Assembly: GCF_000426645.1 (NCBI RefSeq)
Contig: NZ_AUFT01000006.1
Coordinates: 372,001-436,000, forward strand
DNA length: 64,000 bases
Direction of reading: 5' to 3'
Source of the DNA: Nakamurella lactea DSM 19367
GTDB lineage: Bacteria > Actinomycetota > Actinomycetes > Mycobacteriales > Nakamurellaceae
Part shown: positions 8,743 to 17,500 of the stretch, in pieces
Position numbering within the stretch: the stretch's first letter is position 1
Layout of the letters: every line of letters starts with the position of its first letter
The notes under the pieces: generated by a model
The model's input: only the letters and a program-made list of their open reading frames with translations
Database searches by the model: none
What the model was told of the DNA's origin: nothing
Program-made: the position numbers and the translations under genes

Positions 8743-8816
8743 AATTCCTGAAACGATGCGCCGCCGAGAGACTCCGGAGCAATTCGCCTTCGCCCGACAA
8801 ACGAAAGGTATCCGGC

Positions 8817-8897
8817 ATGAGATATATCGGCTGGGAGATCATCCGAGACGGCAGACAATCTTGCGGTGTCTGGTGGAACCGCGAGGAGACGTCATGA
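8817..8897 (+). CDS. Possible 26-residue leader peptide coupled to GH2
   Basis: ATG at 8817 is preceded eight bases upstream by GAAAGG and opens a 26-codon frame whose TGA overlaps the GH2 ATG as ATGA. The predicted peptide contains three Trp residues, two of them adjacent. Its codons include AGA, TAT, CAA, TCT and TCA, unlike the strongly GC3-biased neighbours, so it is either a regulatory leader or a fortuitous frame in a promoter region. No family is recognised. Confidence 0.3.
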   Translation: MRYIGWEIIRDGRQSCGVWWNREETS

Positions 8898-11428
8898 AGA
8901 AACCTGTCGGAGGAACCACCACCCTGATGCTGGCCGGCCTGCTGGCGATCGCCACTGCCCTGCCCATCGTCACCGATCTCGGCCGAACGGCGGCCGGGGC
9001 GAGCCAAGTGGCACCGGCCGGAGCCGCAGACCTGCGGCAGCGGATCGATCTGAATCCCGGCTGGAAGTTCACCCGGACCGACGTGCCGGGCGCGGAGCGG
9101 CCCGACTTCGACGCAACGACCTGGCAGGACGTCAGCGCGCCGCACACCTGGAACGCCGACGACGGGGCCGACGGAGGAGACGACTACTTCCGTGGGATCG
9201 GTTGGTACCGACGGCATTACACCGTTCCGCCGACCCTCGACGGCAAGCAACTGTACCTGCAGTTCGCCGGCGTGAACCAGGTTGCCGACGTGTGGGTCAA
9301 TGGCGTTCATCTCGGGCAGCACGAGGGGGGCTACACCCGGTTCCGGTTCAACGCCACCGATGCCCTGAAGGTCGGCGCGGACAACGTCATCGCGGTGAAG
9401 GTCGACAACTCGCCGGACCCGGACATCGCGCCGCTGCGGGCGGACTACAGCTTCGACGGCGGCATCTACCGCAACGTCAGTCTCTGGGCGGTCGATCCGT
9501 TGCAGGTCCGGATGCTGGACAATGGCGGTCCCGGCGTCTACCTGCGTCAACGGGAGGTCACGGACTCGTCGGCCACGGTCGAGGTGACGACCAGACTCTG
9601 GAACAACAACACCGGCAGCAGCCCGGTCGCCGTCCGGGCCACGGTCACCGATGCGGACGGCTCGACCGTCGCCGCCGGCACCACCACGCCACGGCAGCTG
9701 GCCGCGGGCAGCGGGACCAGCGTCGTGCAGAGCCTGACCATTGCCGACCCACGCCGGTGGAACGGCATCGCCGACCCTTATCAATATCAGGTCCGGGTGG
9801 AACTGATCGACAGCGGGGCGAACCGGGTGACAGACGTCGTCACCGAGCCACTGGGCCTGCGCACGTTCCGGGTGGACGCCGACAAGGGCTTCATTCTCAA
9901 CGGCAAACAGCTTCCGCTGCATGGGGTGAACCTGCACCAGGATCGCTCCGGCAAGGGGTGGGCGATCGACAACGCCGACCACAAACAGGATCTCGAGATC
10001 ATCGGCGAAATGGGCGCCAACGCCATCCGGATGGCGCACTACCCGCACGACCAGATCGACTACGGCCTCGCCGACGCGAAAGGCTTCGTTGTCTGGGCAG
10101 AGATCCCGTTCATCAACGACTACACCGGGTCAACGGCGTTCCGCCGGAACGTCGAACAGCAACTGGTCGAGATGATCCGGCAGAACTACAACCATCCGTC
10201 GATCGTGTTCTGGGGCATCGGCAATGAACAACGGGTTGCCGACGCTGCCACCAACGATCTGCTGAGCGGGCTCTCCGACCTCGCCGACACTGAGGATCCG
10301 GACCGGATCACCACCTACGCATCGTGCTGCATCTCCGACCGCAGCCAGGTCAACGGCCACGCCGAAACCTCCAGCTACAACAAGTATTACGGCTGGTACA
10401 GCAAATCGTGGGACAGCCTGGGGACCTGGGCCGACAAACTCCATGCCGCCGACCCGGGCCGGAAGATCTCGGTGTCCGAGTACGGCGCCGGCGCCAACAT
10501 CAACCAGCACGAGCTCGCCCCGGAACCACCGGAGACCACGGGGCGCTGGCACCCGGAGGAGTATCAGGCGCTGTTCCACGAGGCATCGTTGAAGCAGTTC
10601 CAGGCACGCCCGTTCATCTGGGGCAGCTTCGTCTGGAACATGTTCGACTTCGCCTCCGACCGGCGGTCAGAGGGCGATCAGCCCGGCATCAACGACAAGG
10701 GCCTGGTGACCCGGGACCGGGCCGTCCGCAAGGACGCCTTCTACTGGTACAAGGCCAATTGGGCAGACACGGCGACCCTGCACATCAACAGCCGGCGGTG
10801 GACCGAGCGGACCGACCCGGTCGCCGAGATCAAGGTCTACTCCAACGCCTCCCAGGTGACGGCCACCCTCAACGGTCGTCCGCTGGGCACCAGGAGCAGT
10901 TCCGACCGGATCTTCCGCTGGACCGACGTCACCTTGGAGCCGGGTGGCAACCTCGTCGAGGTCACCGCGACCATCGACGGCATCCGGCACACCGACACGG
11001 TCAGCTGGCACCTCGGTGAACGCCCTGCCGACTCGAGGATCGAGGCGGAGAGCCGCGACGAGCAGTCTGGGACGCAACTGCAGGACACCGCGGACGTCGG
11101 CGGTGGACTGAACGTCGGGTATCTGCACCAGGGTGACCTGCTCGGATACCGCCGGGTGGACTTCGGCCGCGAATCTCCCCGGACCATCGCAACCCGGATC
11201 GCCTCCGGCTCCGCCGCCGTTGGTTCGATCGACGTCCGGCTCGACGGCCCATCGGGTCCGCGCATTGCCAGCGTCCCAGTCGGAAACACCGGCGGCTGGC
11301 AGACCTTCAGCACGACGGCGACGGCGCTGACGTCGGCGCCGACCGGCGTCCGGGACGTCTATCTGACCTTCACCGGCAGCACCAAGAACGGGATCGTCAA
11401 CCTCAACTGGCTGACCTTCCGGCGCTAG
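8894..11428 (+). CDS. Secreted glycoside hydrolase family 2 (beta-galactosidase-like) with C-terminal CBM
   Basis: 844-residue exported enzyme. A signal peptide covers about residues 1-36, then the GH2 sugar-binding domain (ISxxxxGxxYRRHYTVP-like region, near 70-210), an Ig-like domain, and a TIM barrel with acid/base Glu in GIGNE (residue 445) and nucleophile Glu in SVSEYG (residue 529). A C-terminal module of about 130 residues beginning IEAES and ending VNLNWLTF resembles a CBM6-type carbohydrate-binding domain. GH2 enzymes act as beta-galactosidase, glucuronidase or mannosidase; which one applies here is undetermined. The start is set by GAGGAG before ATG 8894 and by the signal peptide. 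Confidence 0.88.
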   Translation: MKKPVGGTTTLMLAGLLAIATALPIVTDLGRTAAGASQVAPAGAADLRQRIDLNPGWKFTRTDVPGAERPDFDATTWQDVSAPHTWNADDGADGGDDYFRGIGWYRRHYTVPPTLDGKQLYLQFAGVNQVADVWVNGVHLGQHEGGYTRFRFNATDALKVGADNVIAVKVDNSPDPDIAPLRADYSFDGGIYRNVSLWAVDPLQVRMLDNGGPGVYLRQREVTDSSATVEVTTRLWNNNTGSSPVAVRATVTDADGSTVAAGTTTPRQLAAGSGTSVVQSLTIADPRRWNGIADPYQYQVRVELIDSGANRVTDVVTEPLGLRTFRVDADKGFILNGKQLPLHGVNLHQDRSGKGWAIDNADHKQDLEIIGEMGANAIRMAHYPHDQIDYGLADAKGFVVWAEIPFINDYTGSTAFRRNVEQQLVEMIRQNYNHPSIVFWGIGNEQRVADAATNDLLSGLSDLADTEDPDRITTYASCCISDRSQVNGHAETSSYNKYYGWYSKSWDSLGTWADKLHAADPGRKISVSEYGAGANINQHELAPEPPETTGRWHPEEYQALFHEASLKQFQARPFIWGSFVWNMFDFASDRRSEGDQPGINDKGLVTRDRAVRKDAFYWYKANWADTATLHINSRRWTERTDPVAEIKVYSNASQVTATLNGRPLGTRSSSDRIFRWTDVTLEPGGNLVEVTATIDGIRHTDTVSWHLGERPADSRIEAESRDEQSGTQLQDTADVGGGLNVGYLHQGDLLGYRRVDFGRESPRTIATRIASGSAAVGSIDVRLDGPSGPRIASVPVGNTGGWQTFSTTATALTSAPTGVRDVYLTFTGSTKNGIVNLNWLTFRR

Positions 11429-11474
11429 CGGCCGAAACCGATGGGGAGACCAAGGAACCGAAAGGAGACAGCAG

Positions 11475-11561
11475 GTGCGCGTATCGCCGATCCGTCGTCA
11501 TCGACCGGTCGCGACGGATCCCACAACGACAGAAGGGTGGCAGGAAAACGTGCGGTTGTAG
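11475..11561 (+). CDS. Possible 28-residue small ORF before the second GH3
   Basis: GTG at 11475 has a near-perfect AAAGGAG seven bases upstream (11461-11467) and opens a 28-codon frame rich in Arg, Pro and Thr. It lies 46 bp after the GH2 stop and ends 64 bp before the next GH3 start. An inverted repeat lies inside it. It could be a leader peptide, the decayed start of a lost gene, or chance. Confidence 0.25.
   Translation: MRVSPIRRHRPVATDPTTTEGWQENVRL
11489..11520 (+). terminator. Inverted repeat downstream of GH2
   Basis: Arms GATCCGTCG (11489-11497) and CGACGGATC (11512-11520), perfect over 9 bp with a 14-nt loop, 60 nt after the GH2 stop. It may act as a terminator or as structure within the leader of the next gene; there is no T-run. 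Confidence 0.4.
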
Positions 11562-11625
11562 TTCTCGTCGGCATCGACGCGCCCTACCCGGCGCATCGAT
11601 AGATCATCAGATTGGACGTTCAACG

Positions 11626-14031
11626 ATGAAAGTTCGTCGAAATCAGCTCCCGAAAGTCGCCGCCGCCGCGGCGATTGCCCTGCTGGCCGGGCTGGTGTCA
11701 GTACCGGCCACCGCCGCGCCACCTGCCGCCGCGGCAGCGCCGCCGGCGCCGCGACCGGCCGCCCTGGCAGCGCCTGCTGCGCCGCAACTGTCCGCCGCAG
11801 TAGCCGCTTTGCCGTGGATGAACACCGCGCTGAGCCCACAGCAGCGGTCGGACCTGCTACTGGCCGCGATGACGCTGGACCAGAAGATCGAACAGATGCA
11901 GAACAACCCTGCGCCGGAACAGATCTCCGGCACCTATCTGGCCGAGGGCAACAAGCAGGCCACCTGCGGCTTCACCGCGCTGGCCCGGCACGTCGAGGGG
12001 ATCCCGGCGCTGGGCATCCCGACGTTGCGGGAAGTCAATGCCGGCAACGGGATCCGCGGTGGCAACTGCACACCGGAGCCGATCAAGACTGCCGGCCCGT
12101 CGGCGACCGTGTCGGCGGCGAGTTTCGACCCGCAGGCGGTCAGGGGCTGGGGCGAGGTCGTCGGGTCGGAGGCCAAGACCTTCGCCCACCAGATCCTGCT
12201 CGGACCGGCCGCGAACCTGGTTCGGAACCCGTTCGAGGGCCGCGCCCAGGAGTACCCGGGTGAGGACCCGTACCTGGCCGGCGTCGTGACGACGGCGCAG
12301 ATCCAGGGCATCCAGTCGCAGGGCACCCAGACCATGATCAAGCACTACATGGGAAATGAGAACGAGTTCAGCCAGGAGCGCTGGACCGGCTCGGTACGGA
12401 TCCCGTCGCAGGCGATGCACGAGCTGTACCTGCTGCCGTTCGAGATGGCCATCAGGGACGCCAAGCCCGCCGGGCTGATGTGCGCCTACCCGATGGTCAA
12501 CTACCAGTGGAACTGCGACAGCCAGGACTCGCTCACCAAGACCCTGACGAGTTGGGGATACGACGGCTGGATCGAGTCCGACCGGGTCGCCATGCACAGC
12601 ACCGCCCGTGCTATCAAGGCAGGTGTCGGCTTCGAGCTCGACTGGTTCCCGGTGTTCTTCAAGGCCAACCTGATCAAGGACGCCATCAAGTACGGCGAAC
12701 TCACCGAGTCGGACCTCGACAAGGTGCTCAAGCCGCGGTACGTGCAGATGTTCAAGTTCGGCAACTTCGATCACCCGGAAGAGTGGAATTCGTTCGGCGT
12801 GGACAACCTGACGGCAAACGCCGCCAAGGCGCGCACGCTCGCCGAGCAGGGCATCACCCTGCTGAAGAACGACAAGAACATCCTGCCGCTGGGCAAGAAT
12901 GTCACGTCGATCGCACTGATCGGGCCGAAGTGGTTCGCCGGCCAGGCGGTCATGCCGCCGCGGTCGATTCATCCCGACGACAACGTCTCAGTCGTGCCGC
13001 CGTACACGGTGACCCCGCTGCAGGGCATCAAGAATGAGCTGGCCCGGATCGGGTCGAATGCCACGGTGACCTACAACAACGCCAGCAACATGGACTCGGC
13101 GGTCGCGTTGGCCAAGAAGTCCGACATGGTCATCATGATGCTGGGCACCAACCCCCGCGAGACAGAGGACCTGAAGAAGCTGAACCTGCCAGTGATCAAC
13201 GGCGTTGACCAGCACACCCTGGCGTGGAAGGTCACCCAGGCGAACCCGAACAACGTGGTGGTGCTCAAGACGGCAGCCGGTGTGACGATGAACTGGGCGT
13301 CGCACGCCAGGGCCATCGTGGCGGCCTGGTTCCCCGGTCAGGACGACGGTGATGTGGTGGCCGGCGTGCTGTTCGGCCGGATCAATCCGTCCGGCAAGAC
13401 TCCGGTCACCTGGCCGTCGGCGGCCAAGCAGGCCGCCTGGGAGAACAACTGGCAGTACCCGGGCGTGCACGAGAACACCGGATTCGAGGGCGGGAAGTCC
13501 AGGAACCCGAAACCGGGTCAGAAGCAACTCGTCGCCTACTACAGCGAGGGCATGTCGATGGGATACCGCTGGTACCAGCAGAACGACGTCGCCCCGGCGT
13601 TCGCGTTCGGCCACGGTCTGTCGTACACCGCCTTCGCCTACAGCGACCTGAAGCTCAAGAAGAGCACGGCGAAGGGAAAACCCGTTGTCACCGCACAGTT
13701 CCGGGTGACCAACACCGGCAAGGTCGAAGGCCAGGAGGTTCCGCAGGTCTACCTGACCCTGCCCGCGGAGTCGCAGGAGCCGTCGATGCGGCTGGTCGGA
13801 TTCGACAAGATCGACCTCCAGCCCAACAAGAGCAAGGTCGTCCGGATCACCATCGATTCCGCGGCCTCGAATCATCCGTTCGGGTACTTCAAGCCCGCGT
13901 CGGACGATCTGCGGGATTGGCTGGACGGCTCCTGGGTGCAGGCGAACGGGAGCTACACCGTCCATGTCGGTGGCGCGTCCGACAGCACCCCGTTGACGAA
14001 GGCGGTGAACCTGAAGTTCCCGAAGAACTGA
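11626..14031 (+). CDS. Secreted glycoside hydrolase family 3, second copy
   Basis: 801-residue exported GH3 enzyme, distinct from the divergent copy. A signal peptide (about residues 1-31, AIALLAGLVSVPATA) is followed by an Ala/Pro-rich linker to about 65. The barrel shows GPAANLVRNPFEGRAQEYPGEDP, the MIKHYMGNENE segment and nucleophile Asp319 in ESDRVA. The alpha/beta sandwich has the WFPGQDDG motif, and a C-terminal fibronectin-III-like domain covers about 690-800 (VTNTGKVEGQEVPQVYL). This architecture is typical of beta-glucosidases and some beta-xylosidases. The start follows a short weak ribosome-binding region. A strong hairpin terminates it. Confidence 0.9.
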   Translation: MKVRRNQLPKVAAAAAIALLAGLVSVPATAAPPAAAAAPPAPRPAALAAPAAPQLSAAVAALPWMNTALSPQQRSDLLLAAMTLDQKIEQMQNNPAPEQISGTYLAEGNKQATCGFTALARHVEGIPALGIPTLREVNAGNGIRGGNCTPEPIKTAGPSATVSAASFDPQAVRGWGEVVGSEAKTFAHQILLGPAANLVRNPFEGRAQEYPGEDPYLAGVVTTAQIQGIQSQGTQTMIKHYMGNENEFSQERWTGSVRIPSQAMHELYLLPFEMAIRDAKPAGLMCAYPMVNYQWNCDSQDSLTKTLTSWGYDGWIESDRVAMHSTARAIKAGVGFELDWFPVFFKANLIKDAIKYGELTESDLDKVLKPRYVQMFKFGNFDHPEEWNSFGVDNLTANAAKARTLAEQGITLLKNDKNILPLGKNVTSIALIGPKWFAGQAVMPPRSIHPDDNVSVVPPYTVTPLQGIKNELARIGSNATVTYNNASNMDSAVALAKKSDMVIMMLGTNPRETEDLKKLNLPVINGVDQHTLAWKVTQANPNNVVVLKTAAGVTMNWASHARAIVAAWFPGQDDGDVVAGVLFGRINPSGKTPVTWPSAAKQAAWENNWQYPGVHENTGFEGGKSRNPKPGQKQLVAYYSEGMSMGYRWYQQNDVAPAFAFGHGLSYTAFAYSDLKLKKSTAKGKPVVTAQFRVTNTGKVEGQEVPQVYLTLPAESQEPSMRLVGFDKIDLQPNKSKVVRITIDSAASNHPFGYFKPASDDLRDWLDGSWVQANGSYTVHVGGASDSTPLTKAVNLKFPKN

Positions 14032-14059
14032 TCGCCGGCGGATAGCGCCTCGGATGTCG

Positions 14060-14092
14060 GAGGGCCTCCCGTTCACGGAACGGGAGGCCCTC
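14060..14092 (+). terminator. Strong hairpin terminator after the second GH3
   Basis: Perfect 15-bp stem GAGGGCCTCCCGTTC / GAACGGGAGGCCCTC (14060-14074, 14078-14092) with loop ACG, 28 nt after the stop. This is the strongest hairpin noticed in the window. Confidence 0.85.
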
Positions 14093-14175
14093 TGCCAGCA
14101 TCGACAACAGGCCGGCGCGGACGATCCGACAGGTGACGGCATTCCGGCAGGCGAGGCGGAGAAGGGAGCACTGCG

Positions 14176-15885
14176 ATGACGATCTCCAGGCGCGCGCTGC
14201 TCGCCGCGATCGTCGCCGTCGGCGGCGGCCTGATCGCCGGGTGCACGGGCGAACCGTCACCAGACCGGTCGCCGGACAGCCGGACCACCACCGCTCCGAC
14301 TCCGACCACACCGACAACCAGCGGCACCGCGACCACACCGACCAGCACCGACGAGACCGAGAGACCGGGTGCGACGACCAGCAATCGGAGCACACCTGCC
14401 ACCTCCACCTCCGGCTGGGAGTCGGCACTCCTGACCATGGGCGCGACCTGCCATCTGGCCTATGCCGAGCGCGACGGTCTGCGGCTGCCGGATTTCGGAT
14501 CCGTCGGCTATCACCTTGGACGGCAACCGGTTCCACAGATTCCGGCCGTGCACACAGTAGGGCCGATCCGTGGCGACAACACCCGGCACCTGCAGCAGGC
14601 GATCGACCTGGTCGGTGCATTGCCGCCGGGCCCGGACGGTTTCCGCGGCGCACTCGAACTTCGAGCCGGAACCTACGAGGTTGCCGGCACCGTCAACGTC
14701 ACGGTCAGCGGCGTGGTGCTCCGCGGCGCCGGCGACGGTCAGGACCCCTCGACGAACACCATCCTGCGGGCCGTCGGCAATTCGCCGAAGGGTCGCACGG
14801 TCGTCGCTCTCGGCGCCGGCGGGAAGTGGGACGGTGAGGTGCCGGGCTCGCGGACGGACCTGACGTCCGATCTGGTGCCGATCGGCTCGTCGAGCATCTC
14901 CGTCGCCTCCGCCGCCCAGTTCCGGCCCGGTAACCCGGTCGTCATCGTGCACCCGTGCAGCCGAGAATGGCTGAAGGCCGTTGCGGGCGGTGGCACCGGC
15001 GACGACCCTCGATGGCAGGTGGGCAGTGTGCCGGTCGTCAACCTGCGTCACATCACCGACGTTGCCGCCGACCGGCTGACCCTTGATGCCCCGCTCTTCG
15101 CCACCCTCGACCGCGCGTTGTCGCGCAGCTACCTGTACCTGTGGGACCAGGCAGGGCTGGTCACCGACGTCGGTGTCGAGCACCTGCGGGTGGACATCGT
15201 CACCGACGGACCGAACGACGAAGAGCATGCGGCCAACGGCATCCGGCTCGGGAACGTCCGCGACGCCTGGGTGCTCAGCTGCACGGTGCTGCACTTCGTC
15301 AAGGCGGGAATCATGACGGCCGGCGCGACCAGGGTGACGGTCTCGAATTGCCGGTCCCTCGACCCGGTCGGCCGGGTGGAGGGTGGACGGCGCTACAACT
15401 TCGATGCCGAGGCGCGCTCGCAGCTCGTCCTGTTCACCGACTGCCATGCCGGCAACGGACGTCATTCCTTCATCGTCAACGGCGGCGGCACGGCCTCCGG
15501 AATCGTCTTCCATCGCACCACCGCCACTGCCAGTCTGGCGTCCTCCGAGGGACACCGGCGGTGGAGCCAGGGGCTGTTGTTCGACAACCACCAGGAGATC
15601 CGGCCCGCTACCGACCGGACCGTCATGCTGGGCAACCGCGGCGATTACGGCACTTCGCACGGCTGGGCGGCTGTCAACTCGGTGGCCTGGAACTGCGACG
15701 TCGACGACACGCAAATGGTGGTCCAGCAACCTCCGTCGGCGCAGAACTACGCCATCGGCTGTCAGGGCCGGGTGGATGGTGACGGCCCGTTCAAGGCCCC
15801 CGCCGGTCACATCGAGGGCACCGACCGGCGCGGCCTCATTCCCGCTTCGCTGTACGAGGCGCAACAGGCAGACCGGCAGCGCTGA
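14176..15885 (+). CDS. Right-handed beta-helix lipoprotein (pectate lyase/GH55-like)
   Basis: 569-residue exported protein. The N-terminus SRRALLAAIVAVGGGLIAGC combines a twin-arginine-like motif with a lipobox (lipidated Cys at about residue 23), followed by a Thr/Ser/Pro linker to about residue 75. The body opens with a segment typical of the pectate-lyase-3/GH55 superfamily (GDNTRHLQQAIDLV, then LELRAGTYEVAGTVNVTVSGVVLRGAG), then repeated strand-turn patterns (NGIRLGNVRDAWVLSCTV, SNCRSL, FTDCHAGNGRHSFIVNGG). This suggests a surface-anchored polysaccharide lyase or hydrolase for the same glycan as its neighbours; the catalytic type is not assignable. AAGGGAG precedes the ATG. Confidence 0.75.
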   Translation: MTISRRALLAAIVAVGGGLIAGCTGEPSPDRSPDSRTTTAPTPTTPTTSGTATTPTSTDETERPGATTSNRSTPATSTSGWESALLTMGATCHLAYAERDGLRLPDFGSVGYHLGRQPVPQIPAVHTVGPIRGDNTRHLQQAIDLVGALPPGPDGFRGALELRAGTYEVAGTVNVTVSGVVLRGAGDGQDPSTNTILRAVGNSPKGRTVVALGAGGKWDGEVPGSRTDLTSDLVPIGSSSISVASAAQFRPGNPVVIVHPCSREWLKAVAGGGTGDDPRWQVGSVPVVNLRHITDVAADRLTLDAPLFATLDRALSRSYLYLWDQAGLVTDVGVEHLRVDIVTDGPNDEEHAANGIRLGNVRDAWVLSCTVLHFVKAGIMTAGATRVTVSNCRSLDPVGRVEGGRRYNFDAEARSQLVLFTDCHAGNGRHSFIVNGGGTASGIVFHRTTATASLASSEGHRRWSQGLLFDNHQEIRPATDRTVMLGNRGDYGTSHGWAAVNSVAWNCDVDDTQMVVQQPPSAQNYAIGCQGRVDGDGPFKAPAGHIEGTDRRGLIPASLYEAQQADRQR

Positions 15886-15894
15886 CCGGCCCGG

Positions 15895-15918
15895 GCCGCC
15901 CGCACCAGATCGGGCGGC
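15895..15918 (+). terminator. Hairpin after the beta-helix gene
   Basis: Stem GCCGCCCG / CGGGCGGC (15895-15902, 15911-15918), 8 bp perfect with an 8-nt loop, 9 nt after the stop codon. It is followed directly by the candidate operator of the symporter gene. Confidence 0.5.
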
Positions 15919-15925
15919 AGACAAC

Positions 15926-15937
15926 TGGTTGCAACCA
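15926..15937 (+). promoter_or_regulatory. Candidate operator of the symporter gene
   Basis: Perfect 12-bp palindrome TGGTTGCAACCA, 74 bp before the symporter start. Its half-site GGTTGC/GCAACC also appears in the 16-bp elements before the GH3 and GH2 genes, so the same regulator may act here. The central TTGCAA could alternatively be a -35 element. Confidence 0.45.
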
Positions 15938-16011
15938 CTCACGGATTACGACCTGGAGGACCTTTACTGAATCCATCACACCGGCACCGGTGCCGCTGGA
16001 AAGGATTCGAC

Positions 16012-17490
16012 ATGACTGTTCTTGAGGTTCAGCGGGAAGCCGCTCATGCCAATCTCAAACCCACCGCGGTGATCGGCTATGGCCTCGGTGATTTCGCCAA
16101 CAACCTGGCGTTCACCCTCGGCGCCTCGTTCTTGCTGTACTACTACACCGACGTGGCCGGTCTGACCGCCGCGTCCGTCGGCACCATGTTCCTGGTGGTG
16201 CGGCTCTGGGACGCGGTGGCAGACCTGCTGGCGGGCCGGCTGGTCGACCGTACGAACACCCGCTGGGGGAAGTTCCGGCCGTTCATTCTCTTCGGCGCGG
16301 TGCCGCTGCTGTTCCTGAGCTTTCTGAGCTTCCACGTTCCGGATTCGAGTACCACCACAAAACTTGTCTACGCCTACCTGACCTATGCAGCGCTCGGTCT
16401 GGTCTATTCGTTGGTGAACATTCCTTACGGATCGCTGGCTTCGGCTATGACCCAGTCGGTGCACCAACGAGCGAAGTTGGTCGCCGCCCGCTCGCTCGGC
16501 GCGGCTGTCGGCGGCATCGTGCTGACGTTCATCATCTCGCCGATGATCTCGTCGTTGCAGGCGGACAAGGATTCGCTGAGTCCCGAGCAATACCTCGGTC
16601 GCGCCCAGGGCATTTTCACCTGGACCACCCTCAGCTTCGTGGTGATCGGATCGTTGGCATATCTGTTGACGTTCCTGTGGTGTCACGAACGCGTTGTCCG
16701 GGTGCAACCACGGGTCACCATCCGGGAGACGTTCGCGACGCTGCGCTCGAACAAGCCGCTCGCCTACCTGTGCGGCGCCAGCTTCTTCTATCTGACCGGG
16801 TTGTTCGCAGTCTCCGGCGCCACCCTGTTCTACGCGCAGTACGTGCTGGGCGACGCGGCCTGGGCGGTGCCGATGGTGATCGTGAACAGCGGCATCCAGA
16901 TCGTCGTCACACCGTTCATCCCGAAGCTGATCGGCCTGATCGGCAAGAAGGCGGTGTTCCAGTACTGCGGTCTGCTGACCGTCATCGGCGGGGTCGGCCT
17001 GTTCCTGGTACCGGACGGCGGCGTCTTCCTGGCCCTGGTGTTCCTGGGCATCAAGGGGGTCGGCGCCTCGCTGATCAACACCGTGATGTTCGGACTGGAG
17101 GCCGACACCGTCGAGTACGGCGAGTGGAAGTCCGGACAGCGGTCCGAGGGCGCGACCTATGCGATCTTCTCCTTCACCCGCAAGATCACCCAGTCGATCG
17201 GCGGCGCCGCCACCGCCTGGGCACTGGCCATCGGCGGCTACCTGGCGGCCACCAAGGCAATTCCGCACCCGGTACAGCCGGAGAGCGCCCTCACCATGAT
17301 CAAGATGACGATGGGCTTGGTCCCGGCGGTCTGCGCGATCATCGCGATGCTGATCTTCGTCAAGTACCCACTCACCGACGACGCCTACAAGCAGATCAGG
17401 GACGAGACCGAGGCCCGCAAGGCGCAGCTGGACAACCTGGTGATCCCGGACCAGCCGGCCGGCCTGGTGCTGCCCGCGACCGAGCGCTGA
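16012..17490 (+). CDS. GPH-family sugar:cation symporter (MFS-like)
   Basis: 492-residue inner-membrane transporter with about twelve hydrophobic segments. The N-terminal half carries the marks of the glycoside-pentoside-hexuronide symporter family (MelB, XylP, UidB): GYGLGDFANN, YYTDVAGL, RLWDAVADLLAGRLVDRT and RWGKFRPF. The second half has the typical FGLEADTVEYGEWKSGQRSEG segment. It should import the di- or monosaccharides released outside by the GH2 and GH3 enzymes. The start follows GAAAGG. It ends only 10 bp from the convergent sensor-domain gene, with no terminator hairpin between. Confidence 0.92.
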   Translation: MTVLEVQREAAHANLKPTAVIGYGLGDFANNLAFTLGASFLLYYYTDVAGLTAASVGTMFLVVRLWDAVADLLAGRLVDRTNTRWGKFRPFILFGAVPLLFLSFLSFHVPDSSTTTKLVYAYLTYAALGLVYSLVNIPYGSLASAMTQSVHQRAKLVAARSLGAAVGGIVLTFIISPMISSLQADKDSLSPEQYLGRAQGIFTWTTLSFVVIGSLAYLLTFLWCHERVVRVQPRVTIRETFATLRSNKPLAYLCGASFFYLTGLFAVSGATLFYAQYVLGDAAWAVPMVIVNSGIQIVVTPFIPKLIGLIGKKAVFQYCGLLTVIGGVGLFLVPDGGVFLALVFLGIKGVGASLINTVMFGLEADTVEYGEWKSGQRSEGATYAIFSFTRKITQSIGGAATAWALAIGGYLAATKAIPHPVQPESALTMIKMTMGLVPAVCAIIAMLIFVKYPLTDDAYKQIRDETEARKAQLDNLVIPDQPAGLVLPATER

Positions 17491-17500
17491 TCCCCGCAGA

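Larger units (their letters stand above)
8100..8816. other. Divergent control region between GH3 and GH2
   Basis: About 720 bp without a convincing gene, lower in GC than its surroundings between roughly 8280 and 8480. It contains the two matched 16-bp elements, the half-site GGCAACCA (8313-8320) and short odd palindromes such as GGCAATATGCC near 8421. It is most likely a regulatory region for both glycosidase genes. Open frames through it show no family features and unbiased codon use. Confidence 0.5.

Noticed and set aside
8562-8897. 111-codon frame ending at the GH2 start
   Set aside because: Most of it is promoter sequence with the 16-bp element inside and no coding character; only the last 26 codons have a ribosome-binding site and are listed separately.
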